NCBI GenBank assembly: GCA_003135495.1 | Contig: PLBX01000204.1 | Span: 1 to 6,367, forward strand | Direction: 5' to 3' | Source: Acidobacteriaceae bacterium | GTDB lineage: Bacteria; Acidobacteriota; Terriglobia; Terriglobales; Acidobacteriaceae | DNA length: 6,367 bases | Shown here: piece after piece, positions 6,254-6,367 of the stretch | Layout: each line of letters begins with the position of its first letter | Position numbering within the stretch: position 1 is the first letter of the stretch | Translations under genes and position numbers: made by a program | Notes under the pieces: model-generated | Told to the model about the DNA's origin: nothing | Databases searched by the model: none | Seen by the model: the letters and a program-made list of their open reading frames with translations, nothing else

Positions 6254-6367
6254 CTATCCCACCAGTTCTTCCAACTCCTCTTCCCCAATCACGCTAACCC
6301 CCAACTCACGGGCCTTATCCAGCTTCGACCCCGCATCGCTCCCGGCCACCACATAATCCGTCTTCTT
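6254..6367 (-). CDS. ligA: NAD-dependent DNA ligase, C-terminal BRCT fragment cut by window edge
   Basis: Only the last 37 codons plus the TAG stop (6256-6254) are in the window. They end in [23 protein letters not shown] and contain [15 protein letters not shown], the characteristic second half of the LigA C-terminal BRCT domain (compare the KKT...AG..AGSKL.KA.ELG pattern of E. coli LigA). LigA is the essential replicative ligase of bacteria, using NAD+ rather than ATP. Other BRCT proteins are possible in principle, but the AGSKLxKAxELG string is typical of LigA. The gene runs leftward from beyond base 6367 and converges on the DinB-like gene. Confidence 0.9.
   Translation of the reverse strand, partial: KKTDYVVAGSDAGSKLDKARELGVSVIGEEELEELVG

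Noticed and set aside
6173..6367. Possible GTG-started frame after AGGAG at 6161-6165, open to the window end
   Set aside because: It runs through the hairpin element and then antisense to ligA. The Shine-Dalgarno-like string is probably chance in an AT-rich tail after the DinB-like stop.

Overview
The window looks like ordinary chromosomal DNA from a moderately GC-rich bacterium. An Acidobacteriota member is my best guess, by inference from three things: a DUF1385 gene next to prfA, a secreted DinB-like protein ending in a YLRLNGVTPP-type tail, and an ATP-dependent ligase beside the NAD-dependent one. Both ends cut through genes: prfA on the left has lost its C-terminus, and ligA on the right keeps only its last 37 codons.

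Left block (1-2485, minus strand). Reading right to left, this is one apparent transcription unit: a DUF1385/YqhQ-family membrane protein, a small four-helix-bundle protein (S23-like, TIGR02436 type), then prfA (peptide chain release factor 1). The four-helix gene sits between two genes that look like older neighbours. It is bracketed by 19-bp inverted repeats with one mismatch. Its 3' end reads through one repeat arm and overlaps the prfA start codon by 8 bases. It looks like an inserted cassette and is the most interesting structure here.

Middle block (2486-4486). A 203-bp divergent intergenic region holds a good sigma-70-type promoter whose expected start point lies almost on the ATG of the next gene, suggesting a leaderless mRNA. 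That gene is a full-length ATP-dependent DNA ligase (567 aa) with all nucleotidyltransferase motifs. It converges on the next gene across 94 bp containing a CCTCTGTG-type degenerate tandem repeat.

Right block (4487-6367). A CDF-family Zn2+/divalent-cation exporter (minus) diverges from a secreted DinB-superfamily protein (plus). Between them is a two-hairpin, REP-like element. A second two-hairpin element lies between the DinB-like gene and the convergent ligA 3' end. The window therefore carries an ATP-dependent and an NAD-dependent DNA ligase gene whose nearest ends are about 1.9 kb apart.

I see no CRISPR array, tRNA, rRNA, transposase, toxin-antitoxin pair or recognisable defence system. 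No stretch over 300 bases lacks a gene.
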